64,000 nucleotides of DNA from Saccharibacillus kuerlensis DSM 22868. GTDB lineage: Bacteria > Bacillota > Bacilli > Paenibacillales > Paenibacillaceae. Made by a program: the position numbers and the translations under genes. The notes below the pieces were generated by a model. It ran no database searches and was not told where the DNA came from. It worked only from the letters and a program-made list of their open reading frames with translations. Location of the stretch: positions 79,127-143,126 of the forward strand of contig NZ_KB899279.1 of the NCBI RefSeq assembly GCF_000378145.1. The letters are read 5' to 3'. This document shows positions 54,928 through 63,523 of this stretch, one piece after another; position 1 is the first letter of the stretch, and each line of letters begins with the position of its first letter.

Positions 54928-55590
54928 ATGCTTAAAAACGAAAACGCGGTCGTCGTATTCAGCGGCGGTCAAGACAGCACAACCTGCCTGTTCTGGGCCA
55001 AAAAAACATTTGCTGAAGTTCATGCCGTCACCTTCGACTACGGCCAACGCCATAAGTTGGAGATCGAATGTGCCAAATCGATCGCGGAAGAACTCGGCGT
55101 CCAGCATACGGTGCTTGACATGAGCTTGTTAAACCAGCTCGCTCCGAACGCTTTGACTCGCGATGATATTGAAATTACGCATGAGGAAGGCGAACTGCCA
55201 AGCACCTTCGTGGAAGGCCGCAATCTGCTGTTCCTCAGCTTTGCCGCGATTCTTGCCAAAGGCATCGGTGCCCGCCATATCGTGACAGGCGTATGCGAAA
55301 CCGACTTCAGCGGCTATCCGGACTGCCGGGATACGTTCATCAAATCGCTCGACGTGACGCTCAACCTGGCGATGGACTATCCATTTGTCATTCATACGCC
55401 TCTGATGTGGCTCGACAAAGCCGAAACGTGGGCACTCGCCGACGAACTGAACGCGTTCGATTTCGTTCGCGAACGCACACTGACCTGCTATAACGGCGTG
55501 ATCGGCGACGGATGCGGCGAATGTCCGGCCTGCCAGCTGCGTCGTGCCGGTCTCGACAAGTATGTTTCAGAACGGAAGGCAGCACTATGA
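54928..55590 (+). CDS. queC: 7-cyano-7-deazaguanine synthase QueC
   Basis: Converts 7-carboxy-7-deazaguanine to preQ0 with ATP and ammonia. 220 aa. The PP-loop [16 protein letters not shown] lies near residue 10; the zinc cysteines are in [20 protein letters not shown] near residue 190. The ATG at 54928 is the only start after the riboswitch expression platform. It overlaps queD by four bases. Confidence 0.98.
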   Translation: MLKNENAVVVFSGGQDSTTCLFWAKKTFAEVHAVTFDYGQRHKLEIECAKSIAEELGVQHTVLDMSLLNQLAPNALTRDDIEITHEEGELPSTFVEGRNLLFLSFAAILAKGIGARHIVTGVCETDFSGYPDCRDTFIKSLDVTLNLAMDYPFVIHTPLMWLDKAETWALADELNAFDFVRERTLTCYNGVIGDGCGECPACQLRRAGLDKYVSERKAAL

Positions 55591-56090
55591 GCGAACGGGA
55601 CAATCAACAACGTCAACCGGGGCCTTTTCATATCGTTCAGCGCCTTCAAGTATTCGGAGAAGATATTACAGGCGAGCAGCTGCGCTATCACCGCAAACGC
55701 GTCATGGTCAGCAAGTCATTCACATTCGACGCTGCCCATCATCTGCACGACTACGAAGGCAAATGTAAAAATCTGCATGGTCACACTTACGAAGTCGTAT
55801 TCGGCATCTCGGCTATTCCGGGAACCAACGGCATCGCAGTCGATTTCGGCGAAATCAAGACCATCTGGAAAGAGCGAATCGAGACTTATCTGGATCACCG
55901 CTACTTGAACGAAACGCTGCCGCTTATGAATACAACGGCCGAAAATATGGTTGTCTGGATCTATGAGCAGATGGAATCCGCTCTCGCTTCGGACACTTAT
56001 GCCGGATTGGGCGCACGTACCGAATTCGTTCGTCTGTTCGAAACGCCGACCTCCTATGCCGAAGTAAGACGGGAGTGGATGGAAGAATGA
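55587..56090 (+). CDS. queD: 6-carboxy-5,6,7,8-tetrahydropterin synthase QueD
   Basis: Second step of preQ0 synthesis, from dihydroneopterin triphosphate. 167 aa with zinc ligands in [24 protein letters not shown] (residues about 49-72), the catalytic Cys in the same stretch, and an extra N-terminal extension of about 35 residues. Start ATG overlaps the queC stop (ATGA) and its stop overlaps queE likewise, so the three are tightly coupled. Confidence 0.97.
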   Translation: MSERDNQQRQPGPFHIVQRLQVFGEDITGEQLRYHRKRVMVSKSFTFDAAHHLHDYEGKCKNLHGHTYEVVFGISAIPGTNGIAVDFGEIKTIWKERIETYLDHRYLNETLPLMNTTAENMVVWIYEQMESALASDTYAGLGARTEFVRLFETPTSYAEVRREWMEE

Positions 56091-56851
56091 GCGATTCCGC
56101 TAAAATTTCGGCTGCCGATCCGTCAACTCGGCCGATTCCCGTTCTCGAAGTCTTCGGTCCGACCATTCAGGGGGAAGGCATGTCTATCGGCCGCAAGACG
56201 ATGTTCGTCCGCACGGCCGGCTGCGATTACCGCTGCTCCTGGTGTGATTCCAAATTCACTTGGGACGGCAGTGCCAAAGACGAGATTCGTATGCTCAGTG
56301 CAGCGGAAATCGTCGAAGAACTATTTGCCCTGGGAGGCAATACGTTCGACCACGTGACGATCTCGGGCGGCAATCCGCTGCTGCTCCCGCAGATGTCCTT
56401 CCTTGTGCAGCAGCTGCACGATCACGGCATCCGCACTGCTGTCGAGACCCAAGGCTCCCGCTGGCAGGATTGGCTCGTCCGAATCGACGAAGTGACGCTG
56501 TCGCCGAAGCCGCCAAGTTCCGGTATGGAGACCGATTTTGAAGTGCTCGACTCTATCGTCGCACGGCTGCTGGAAGCTTCCGGACGACGCGACATCTGTA
56601 TCAAGATCGTCATTTTCGACGAGGAAGACCTGAACTACGCTCGCGACGTGCATAAGCGCTATCCGGACGTACCATTCATTTTGCAGACCGGCAACCCGCA
56701 GGTGTCCCACGAGTCCGAAGACCACGTCTCTTCTCTGCTGCATCGCTATGAATGGCTGATTGATCGCCTGTCCGAGCTGCCGGATCTCAAGGACGCCCGC
56801 GCTCTGCCGCAGCTGCATACGCTCGTCTGGGGCAATAAGCGCGGCGTTTAA
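56087..56851 (+). CDS. queE: 7-carboxy-7-deazaguanine synthase QueE
   Basis: Radical SAM enzyme that contracts carboxytetrahydropterin to 7-carboxy-7-deazaguanine. 254 aa. The cluster cysteines are in [14 protein letters not shown] near residue 48, preceded by the substrate motif [27 protein letters not shown] is the GGE-like SAM motif. Translation is coupled to queD through ATGA. Confidence 0.97.
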   Translation: MSDSAKISAADPSTRPIPVLEVFGPTIQGEGMSIGRKTMFVRTAGCDYRCSWCDSKFTWDGSAKDEIRMLSAAEIVEELFALGGNTFDHVTISGGNPLLLPQMSFLVQQLHDHGIRTAVETQGSRWQDWLVRIDEVTLSPKPPSSGMETDFEVLDSIVARLLEASGRRDICIKIVIFDEEDLNYARDVHKRYPDVPFILQTGNPQVSHESEDHVSSLLHRYEWLIDRLSELPDLKDARALPQLHTLVWGNKRGV

Positions 56852-56903
56852 TCTTTTAGTTTCGTATCCATTACTTTATTCACATTCAAAGGAGAGATCC
56901 CTC

Positions 56904-57401
56904 ATGAGCCATTCCCGTCAAGACGGCCTGGAAGACTTGACACTGCTGGGCAACCAAGGAACCAAGTATACGTTTGAATATGATCCGGGTATTCTTGAAT
57001 CGTTCGATAACAAGCATGCTTACCGCGATTATTTCGTTAAATTCAACTGTCCGGAATTTACAAGCCTCTGCCCGATCACCGGTCAGCCGGACTTCGCCAC
57101 CATTTATATCAGCTATATTCCGGATGTAAAAATGGTCGAAAGCAAATCGCTCAAATTGTACCTGTTCAGCTTCCGCAATCACGGCGACTTCCACGAAGAC
57201 TGCATGAACATCATCATGAACGATCTGATCAAGCTGATGGACCCGCGCTATATCGAAGTTTGGGGTAAGTTCACTCCACGCGGCGGCATCTCTATCGATC
57301 CTTACACCAACTACGGCAAGCCAGGTACAAAGTACGAAGAGATGGCGTTTAACCGTCTGACCAACCACGATCTGTATCCGGAAAAAGTTGACAATCGTTA
57401 A
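56904..57401 (+). CDS. queF: NADPH-dependent preQ0 reductase QueF
   Basis: Reduces the nitrile preQ0 to preQ1. 165 aa, the short unimodular form of Firmicutes. [25 protein letters not shown] (residues about 46-70) holds the catalytic Cys and the QueF signature; [12 protein letters not shown] supplies the substrate-binding Glu and Cys-near His. The ATG at 56904 has AAAGGAGAG upstream. It ends the que operon. Confidence 0.98.
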   Translation: MSHSRQDGLEDLTLLGNQGTKYTFEYDPGILESFDNKHAYRDYFVKFNCPEFTSLCPITGQPDFATIYISYIPDVKMVESKSLKLYLFSFRNHGDFHEDCMNIIMNDLIKLMDPRYIEVWGKFTPRGGISIDPYTNYGKPGTKYEEMAFNRLTNHDLYPEKVDNR

Positions 57402-57456
57402 GCGTTGATCGGTTATCGATGCGAATTCTTTCCTAAGAATCCGTCCGTTTATTTAC

Positions 57457-57504
57457 AAAAAACCTTGCGCCGCACCGAAGAAATTCGGCGGACAAGGTCT
57501 TTTT
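57457..57504 (+). terminator. Rho-independent terminator of the que operon
   Basis: AAAAACCTTG..CCGC / GCGG..CAAGGTCTTTTT arms with T5 at the end. Confidence 0.85.
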
Positions 57505-57626
57505 GTATGCTTCAAAAACCGGGCAGAATCGCTGGATGCTTCTCCCGGATGTGACGCGGAGCATTCTCGGGGTATAATAGTAACGGAAAGTCGTACTTAA
57601 ACCCAAACCGAAAGGATGAACAAATC

Positions 57627-58022
57627 ATGGCATTGACATTCACGGACATGGTTACTCAGGCAAGAAACAACGTACCCGCCCTTACTTCGCAGGAGGCGCG
57701 CGAGAAAATCAACGCTAATCCGGACACTTTCATCATCGACGTGCAGGATGCAGCCGATGCAGGTGCATGCGGACTGATCCCGAGCAGCGCCAATATTTCG
57801 CTGGGCATGCTGCCGATCCGCGCCGATCTGGGTGTACCGGCTGAGCTGCGTGACGAGCGTCTGAGCGATCGCAGCCGTCCGATTATCGTGACCTGCGGTG
57901 CAGGCGGACAAGCGGCACTGGGCGCTTACGCACTGAAAATGATGGGCTTCACCGACGTGGCTTTCATCGATGGCGGCACAGCAGCTTGGAAACAGGCCGG
58001 ATTTGAAGTCGAAGAAGCGTAA
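57627..58022 (+). CDS. Rhodanese-like domain protein
   Basis: 131-aa single rhodanese domain, a sulfur transfer or phosphatase-like fold. FIIDVQDAADAGACG near residue 35 and the active-site loop VTCGAGGQAALGAY near residue 88 with the catalytic Cys are present; WKQAGFEVEEA closes the fold. The ATG at 57627 follows AAAGGATG, and TATAAT lies about 50 bp upstream. Monocistronic. Confidence 0.93.
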   Translation: MALTFTDMVTQARNNVPALTSQEAREKINANPDTFIIDVQDAADAGACGLIPSSANISLGMLPIRADLGVPAELRDERLSDRSRPIIVTCGAGGQAALGAYALKMMGFTDVAFIDGGTAAWKQAGFEVEEA

Positions 58023-58045
58023 GCTTTCGAACCTGCGTTTGTCCA

Positions 58046-58093
58046 AAAAGAAAACAGGCTCTGGTCTTTCTTCCAGAGCCTGTTTTTCTTTTT
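58046..58093. terminator. Bidirectional terminator between rhodanese and antiporter genes
   Basis: AAAACAGGCTCTGG and CCAGAGCCTGTTTT, 14-bp perfect arms, A and T runs on both sides. Confidence 0.93.
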
Positions 58094-58156
58094 TCGGGAG
58101 CGTCGCAGGATAGATTTCAGAAGAATCATACTGCCTCTTGAAGACTGCGCCGTTTT

Positions 58157-59359
58157 TTATTTTTTATTCAGCAGACGGGTAAGCGGATAAATGCCGATGC
58201 TCTGTACAAGCAGCGAAAGGAACACAGCGATGAAAGCAAGCGGAACCAGCATCTCGCTTTCGCCAGAAGCATCCGCTTCCAGCCAGAGAAGCAGTGCGAC
58301 AGACATTGAACCTTTGATTCCGGACCAACTGATCAGGGCGATCGCAGATCCCGGCCGGTCGAACTCCCGCCTCCATGCAGGAACGCCGCCGATCAGTCCG
58401 CCAACCATAATCAGACGAACGACAAGAGATAGAACGAATGCTGCCGCCGCCAGTCCCCAATGCGCAGAGAGCAGATAATTCGCTCCTTCCATCCCGATCC
58501 ACAGAAACAGCACCGATAGCAGACTGGGCTTCACGATGTCCCAAAAGCCGTCAAGGTCTCTTTTCAGTTCGGTTTTTTCAGGTATTTTATCAAACTCCTG
58601 CGACAACAAGATTCCTACTGCAACAGTCGTAAGTACGCCGGAGCCTCCAACAAATTCGGAAATGTAGAATCCGCCGTAGGCCGCTGCGATTGTAACCATG
58701 ACCCGGTAGGATTTGTTTGATGTGTAATAAATCATCCAACTGAGCAGCCAGCCCAGCAGCAGTCCGATTCCCAATCCTTTGACGGTGACCAGAAAAAAAT
58801 CGGAAAAGAAATGGCCTGCCGAAAAGTCCTTTCCCGTTACCAGCATTGTGAGGAATACCGTGAAGAGCACGATACTCGTACCATCATTAATCAACGACTC
58901 TCCTTCAACAACATCCGCTATTTTTTCCGAACCTCCGCTCTGTTTGATAATGGCGGTGATCGAGACAGGATCGGTCGGCGCCAATATGGCAGCTACCACA
59001 AAAGCTCCGGCCCATGAAAGGGATGCTGAAAAAAAGCCGCTGACCGCGTAAATGCCTATACCCAACAAAATGAAGCTGATGATCAACCCTACTGTGCTGA
59101 GCGCAGCCATCATACCAATATTTTGCTTAAGCTGCTTCAGCGGAAACGCATAGGCTGATGTAAAAAGAATCCCCGGAAGAAACATGTTGAAGATGACCTC
59201 TTTTGAAATATGCAGGGAAGAAAAATAGGGGATAAAAGACAATACGATGCCGATTATGACAAGCACAACAGGAACCGGAAAAAATTTTTTCTTGAGATCA
59301 ACCGTATACACGATATAGCCAATCAGCAGTAGAATAACGATTTGATGAGCGATCTGCAA
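58157..59359 (-). CDS. CPA1-family cation:proton antiporter
   Basis: 400 aa with about twelve membrane segments. The conserved ion-site stretches are AAILAPTDPVSITAI near residue 140, VVEGESLINDGTSIVLF near 165 and SWSGIKGSMSVAL near 350. The start chosen is the TTG at 59359 preceded by AGGAAGGTG; the longer frame adds 48 residues unlike a membrane protein. Na+ or K+ as substrate cannot be told. Confidence 0.9.
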   Translation of the reverse strand: MQIAHQIVILLLIGYIVYTVDLKKKFFPVPVVLVIIGIVLSFIPYFSSLHISKEVIFNMFLPGILFTSAYAFPLKQLKQNIGMMAALSTVGLIISFILLGIGIYAVSGFFSASLSWAGAFVVAAILAPTDPVSITAIIKQSGGSEKIADVVEGESLINDGTSIVLFTVFLTMLVTGKDFSAGHFFSDFFLVTVKGLGIGLLLGWLLSWMIYYTSNKSYRVMVTIAAAYGGFYISEFVGGSGVLTTVAVGILLSQEFDKIPEKTELKRDLDGFWDIVKPSLLSVLFLWIGMEGANYLLSAHWGLAAAAFVLSLVVRLIMVGGLIGGVPAWRREFDRPGSAIALISWSGIKGSMSVALLLWLEADASGESEMLVPLAFIAVFLSLLVQSIGIYPLTRLLNKK

Positions 59360-59749
59360 CTTGTACACCTTCCTGTTCTTCGCACAGTCTCCGATCACCT
59401 CTCCCAACACGGAAGCAGGAAAGCGAAATACTGTGCAATTTGGTTCTTGTTGCCCCTTCCAGATCAGCTCCGTCGCTTGAGTGCCAGAGCGTCCTCCTTT
59501 CAAATTGAGAGATCTGTAGGTCTATACAGCACTTTGTGCTAGAAGCACCTTACTTCCCTCTAAACGGATTTATTCGATAAAGAAACAAGTTTTGGGCCTT
59601 GCTCCATCAGGAAACAAACGACCGTGCTATCCGAAACTTCGGCTGCCGCATTGGGGAAGGGCTTTTATCGGCACGTCACTCCTGCTAATATATACCAAAG
59701 TGCAGAAAATGCGGCGCTTCGGTGACATTCACAAATAGGAGGGAAAGAA
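59360..59749. other. Divergent intergenic region, antiporter / intracellular protease
   Basis: 390 bp. AT-rich in its first half. TAATATATACC near 59688 could be a -10 region for the protease gene. No gene, repeat or strong hairpin was recognised. Confidence 0.4.
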
Positions 59750-60715
59750 ATGAAAAGCAGGCTGCGAGTCATTCCTTATCAAAAGGATTTGCGGATCGAA
59801 CAGGTCGAACAAATTCCGGCCGGGGTGCAGCTTATTCAAGCCCCTGCTCTCTGGGAGCGTACACGAGGAGCAGGTGTAACAATTGCGATTCTAGACACCG
59901 GCTGCGACACCAAGCATCCTGATCTGGCAGACCGAATTATCGGTGGATACAATTTTACAAATGACGATGACGGCAGTACCGACATCTACGAAGATTATAA
60001 CGGTCACGGTACCCATGTCGCGGGAACGATTGCGGGCGCGAACAGCGGTTCAGGCGCCGTCGGCGTGGCTCCGGAAGCCAAGCTCTTAATCCTCAAAGTG
60101 CTGAATGGCGAAGGCTCCGGCGCTCACGACTGGGTCATCGGCGGGATCGATTATGCCGTACAGCAGGGCGTCGATATCATCTCCATGTCGCTCGGCGGTC
60201 CCGACGATCTGCCGGATCTGCATGCCGCAATCCAAAGGGCTGTCGAAGCCGGCGTTCTTGTCGTTTGCGCTGCAGGAAATGAAGGAGACGCCAATGAGAC
60301 GACCAACGAATACGGTTATCCCGGCTATTACAATGAAGTCATCAGCGTAGGGTCTGTGAATCTGGCGCTGCAAGCCTCGGCGTTCTCCAATTCCAACAAC
60401 GAAGTGGATCTTGTAGCGCCGGGCGAAGGCATTTTCTCGACTTATCCCGGCGGCGGATATGCGACGCTCAGCGGCACCTCTATGGCGACTCCGCACGTTT
60501 CGGGTGCTTTGGCGCTGATCAAGGTCATCGCAGACAAAGAATTTGAGCGTACCCTTACCGAGCCGGAACTGTACGCCCAACTCGTTCGCCGGACGGTTCC
60601 GCTCGGTACCTCGCCGCGATTCGAAGGCAACGGCCTGCTGTATCTTACCGCTCTGGAGGAACTGGCCCGAGCATTCCGACCGGAGGATGTGGCCCGGATG
60701 CTGCGTCAACGGTAA
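59750..60715 (+). CDS. Intracellular subtilisin-like serine protease (S8)
   Basis: 321 aa without signal peptide, the length of Bacillus intracellular serine proteases. The catalytic triad is Asp in AILDTGCDTKHPDL, His in NGHGTHVAGTIAG and Ser in LSGTSMATPHVSGA. The N-terminal VIPYQKD corresponds to the LIPY-type autoinhibitory extension of that group, removed on activation. GGAGGG precedes the ATG. It likely acts in stationary phase on cytoplasmic proteins. Confidence 0.94.
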   Translation: MKSRLRVIPYQKDLRIEQVEQIPAGVQLIQAPALWERTRGAGVTIAILDTGCDTKHPDLADRIIGGYNFTNDDDGSTDIYEDYNGHGTHVAGTIAGANSGSGAVGVAPEAKLLILKVLNGEGSGAHDWVIGGIDYAVQQGVDIISMSLGGPDDLPDLHAAIQRAVEAGVLVVCAAGNEGDANETTNEYGYPGYYNEVISVGSVNLALQASAFSNSNNEVDLVAPGEGIFSTYPGGGYATLSGTSMATPHVSGALALIKVIADKEFERTLTEPELYAQLVRRTVPLGTSPRFEGNGLLYLTALEELARAFRPEDVARMLRQR

Positions 60716-60784
60716 CGCAGCGCTGTTCCGGCTCTCTGCTTACTTACAGCAAATCCTAAGATCGTTACCTGAGATTGTCACCTT

Positions 60785-60887
60785 ACATCAAAATCTGACA
60801 TCAAGACCTGACGTTGTTAGCTGACATCGAAATCTGACGCCGAGACCTGACCTTATTACTGACATCGAGACCTGACCTCATTACCTG
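60785..60887. repeat. Degenerate tandem repeat, about 38-bp unit
   Basis: Three units (60785-60823, 60824-60861 and a shorter 60862-60887) share the pattern ACATCGA.A(T/C)CTGAC and GAGACCTGACCTTATTACTG. They fill part of the gap between the protease and fsr genes. Confidence 0.75.
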
Positions 60888-61021
60888 ACAAGAGACTTTG
60901 CTCCGGCGAAGGGCTTCCTTTACAATGATATGTATTCCGAGCTAACGGAAAATTCAGCTCGCGGTACGGATCAAATGGCGACAGCCGTTTGAACGCATCC
61001 GCTGTTTCGAAGGAGTTCCTC

Positions 61022-62341
61022 ATGCTTGTTAAATCTGACTTAAAAGACGTGAGCGACGCCAAAGAATCCGAATCCGATTCTTCGCAGGAGAAACATTCCG
61101 GCTCTTCTGCAGGGAACCCTTCTGGATCGGCCGAACGGCCGTCAAAAACCGTCTACAGCATCTTATTTGCAATCGGCTTTGTACATCTGCTCAACGATTC
61201 GATGCAGGCGGTCATTCCCGCAATCATGCCGATTCTGCAGGACTCTATGTCACTCAGCTATGGCCAGCTCGGCTGGATTCTGTTCGCGATCAACTTTACG
61301 GCCTCCATCATGCAGCCGGTCATCGGACTGTTTGCCGACAAACGGCCAACGCCCGCTCTGCTGCCGCTTGCCATGACATCTACGCTGACCGGCATGCTGC
61401 TGCTCGCTTACGCGCCGAGCTATGCTGCCGTCATCCTCGCGGTGATCTTCGTCGGCCTCGGCTCTGCCGCATTTCACCCTGAAGGCTCGCGCGTCTCACA
61501 TATGGCTGCCGGATCCCGCCGAGGGCTTGCGCAGTCGATCTTCCAGGTCGGCGGCAACACCGGCCAGTCGTTCGCTCCTCTGCTGACCCGGCTGATCTTT
61601 ATCCCGCTTGGCCAGTTCGGCGCGATCTGGTTCACCGGCATTGCCGCACTTGGCATCGTGATGCAGCTCTTTATCGCACGCTGGTACGGAAGAACCTTGA
61701 AGACTGCCGCCAACGTCAAGAAAGCCGCAGTAAAAAAAGCCATGAGTCCCGCGTTACGCCGTAAAATCGGGACTGCCATGACGCTGCTGCTCCTGCTCGT
61801 CTTCGTCCGCTCATGGTATGTCACGTCGGTCGGCAGCTACTACGCGTTCTATCTGCGCGACGTGTTCGGCGTCAGTATCGCCGATGCGCAGATTTATGTC
61901 TTCCTGTTCCTTGCCGCAGGGGCGGCAGGCACATTCTTCGGCGGTCCTCTGGCCGACCGCTTCGGCAAACGCAACATTTTGTTTGCGTCGATGATCCTGG
62001 CCGCTCCGCTGACGCTGGCCCTACCTTACGCAAATCTGCTGTGGACCGGCATTCTGCTGACGTTAATCGGTCTTATCCTGCTGTCGAGCTTCTCGGTCGC
62101 CGTCGTTTATGCCCAGATGCTCGTACCGGGACGGATCGGCGCAGTGTCCGGCCTTGTTACCGGTCTGGCTTTCGGCATGGGCGGCCTCGGCGGTTTGGTG
62201 CTGGGCAATTGGATGGATGCCGCAGGCGTTGCTCAGGTCATGCGCTTCTGCAGCTATCTGCCGCTGCTCGGTGTGCTGACCTTCCTGCTGCCGAGTGATC
62301 GGAAGCTGAACGGTTGGGCGAGAGAGAATCGAGCTGAGTAA
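61022..62341 (+). CDS. fsr: MFS transporter, fosmidomycin-resistance (Fsr) type
   Basis: 439 aa with twelve membrane segments. Family features are GFVHLLNDSMQAVIPAIMPI near residue 50, GLGSAAFHPEGSRVSHMAAG near 150 and QVGGNTGQSFAPLL. The first 40 residues are a Ser/Glu-rich hydrophilic tail not usual in the family. AAGGAG is six bases before the ATG at 61022. Export of fosmidomycin or a related phosphonate is possible; the actual substrate is unknown. Confidence 0.9.
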   Translation: MLVKSDLKDVSDAKESESDSSQEKHSGSSAGNPSGSAERPSKTVYSILFAIGFVHLLNDSMQAVIPAIMPILQDSMSLSYGQLGWILFAINFTASIMQPVIGLFADKRPTPALLPLAMTSTLTGMLLLAYAPSYAAVILAVIFVGLGSAAFHPEGSRVSHMAAGSRRGLAQSIFQVGGNTGQSFAPLLTRLIFIPLGQFGAIWFTGIAALGIVMQLFIARWYGRTLKTAANVKKAAVKKAMSPALRRKIGTAMTLLLLLVFVRSWYVTSVGSYYAFYLRDVFGVSIADAQIYVFLFLAAGAAGTFFGGPLADRFGKRNILFASMILAAPLTLALPYANLLWTGILLTLIGLILLSSFSVAVVYAQMLVPGRIGAVSGLVTGLAFGMGGLGGLVLGNWMDAAGVAQVMRFCSYLPLLGVLTFLLPSDRKLNGWARENRAE

Positions 62342-62428
62342 TCGAAAACGGAACAGTTGAGGCGAGAGAGATCGAGCTGAGTAATTGAAAACGGGACGAT
62401 TAGGCGAGACAGATCGAGCTGAGTGAAG
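62317..62428. repeat. Tandem copies of the 3' end of the fsr gene
   Basis: Units of 44, 42 and about 26 bp begin GGCGAGAGAGA(A)TCGAGCTGAGT. The first unit includes the last codons and stop of fsr; the next two lie beyond it and are non-coding. Confidence 0.85.
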
Positions 62429-62568
62429 TGTGATCGTAAAAGATACGCGCTAAGCTAAGACACTCTAGGGCCGAGAAAGCTCCTGGGTCAAGACACTCCT
62501 AGGAAAAGTAATTTGAGGCATTCCGTAAGATTGCAGTCGATTCTTTGGATCATCTATATTTCTGTATT

Positions 62569-62601
62569 AAAAAAGGAGAGCCTTATGAGCTCTCCTTTTT
62601 T
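62569..62601 (+). terminator. Rho-independent terminator downstream of fsr
   Basis: AAAAAAGGAGAGC and GCTCTCCTTTTTT, 13-bp perfect arms with a 7-base loop. Confidence 0.92.
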
Positions 62602-62795
62602 GTGAAAAATTCTATTCTTTCTCGCTTGGGGAATTTGAAGATTGTTGAATAAGTGAGAGCGAACGCGTGCCAAGTGCTTAAGATTGTTGCATGTTAAGAT
62701 CCCAGTTTCTAAGATTCCGAAATCTCAAGATTCTAAGATCTTAAGATTCCAAAACCTAAAATTCTAAAAATTTAAAATTTAAAATTTAAAGTTTT

Positions 62796-62915
62796 AAGTT
62801 CCTAAGTTCTTAAGTTCTTAAGTTCCTAAGTTCCTAAGTTCCTAAGTTCTTAAGTTCTTAAGTTCTTAAGTTCTTAAGTTCTTAAGTTCTTAAGTTCTTA
62901 AGTTCTTAAGTTCTA
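62796..62915. repeat. Octamer tandem array, 15 units
   Basis: Fifteen consecutive 8-bp units; fourteen read AAGTTCTT or AAGTTCCT and the last AAGTTCTA. Upstream from about 62680 the DNA looks like older, degenerate versions (AAGATTCT, AAAATTCT). There are no spacers, so it is a microsatellite-like array and not CRISPR. Confidence 0.95.
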
Positions 62916-62941
62916 TACTGCTTACGCGGTACTCGACGTTT

Positions 62942-63124
62942 TAACGAATCCTCATATCGCTATTTGCCAATTTTCGGCTCTTTTAAGAAACTAACGAATC
63001 CTCATATCCTTATTTGCTGTGAAAAGATCCTTTTTAGCACAATTGGGCTTAAATAGCATTACTACGATTCGTTAGAATTTTGAATAACTGTCTAAAGAGC
63101 AAATAACGTGATTAGGATTCGTTA
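62942..63124. repeat. Four 24-26-bp motifs arranged as a nested inverted repeat
   Basis: TAACGAATC, about ten variable bases, then TATTTGC at 62942-62967 and 62992-63017 on the plus strand; the same motif on the minus strand at 63051-63074 (ends partly changed) and 63099-63124. The two direct copies face the two inverted copies across a centre near 63034. Confidence 0.85.
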
Positions 63125-63369
63125 GACTGTCTACAATTCTGAATCAAAAAACAAATCCCCTCTAAGTACCGCTCACTATGATGTTGAATTTTGGCAGTCG
63201 TCTATTTCTGTTTTCATGTCCTTATTGGCTTCCGACTGCCTCCTTGCATGATTGGATCATGAATGAGCGCGCGCTTCTTATAGAGGACTTATGAAACTGC
63301 GAAGAAGTTCCCGTTTGCCGTACAATTAAAAAACAGATGTTGCAGGTTTATTCCGTTCTTCGAACATAC
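63125..63369. other. Intergenic DNA without recognised features
   Basis: Mixed-composition sequence, no supported reading frame, no strong hairpin and no copy of the neighbouring motif. Confidence 0.4.
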
Positions 63370-63400
63370 AAAAAGGCTGTCGGGAATTTACCCAGCAGCC
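63370..63400 (-). terminator. Terminator of the gene at the right edge
   Basis: On the minus strand GGCTG..GGG / CCC..CAGCC with a short loop, followed by TTTTT. It lies about 120 bp after the stop at 63524; between them is DNA that encodes a hydrophobic stretch in another frame. Confidence 0.75.
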
Positions 63401-63523
63401 TCACCTTACTAATTCTTTTTGAACCGTAAACTCTGATAGCCAGCAGCAAAGCGATTATGGGAACAGCAATAAACGGAACGGAATGCCCGGGTCACAAAAC
63501 CCAGACGTTCTTTGGCTGCTCCT

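Noticed and set aside
62796-62915. CRISPR-like regular array
   Set aside because: The 8-bp units are contiguous with no spacers, and no cas gene is present.
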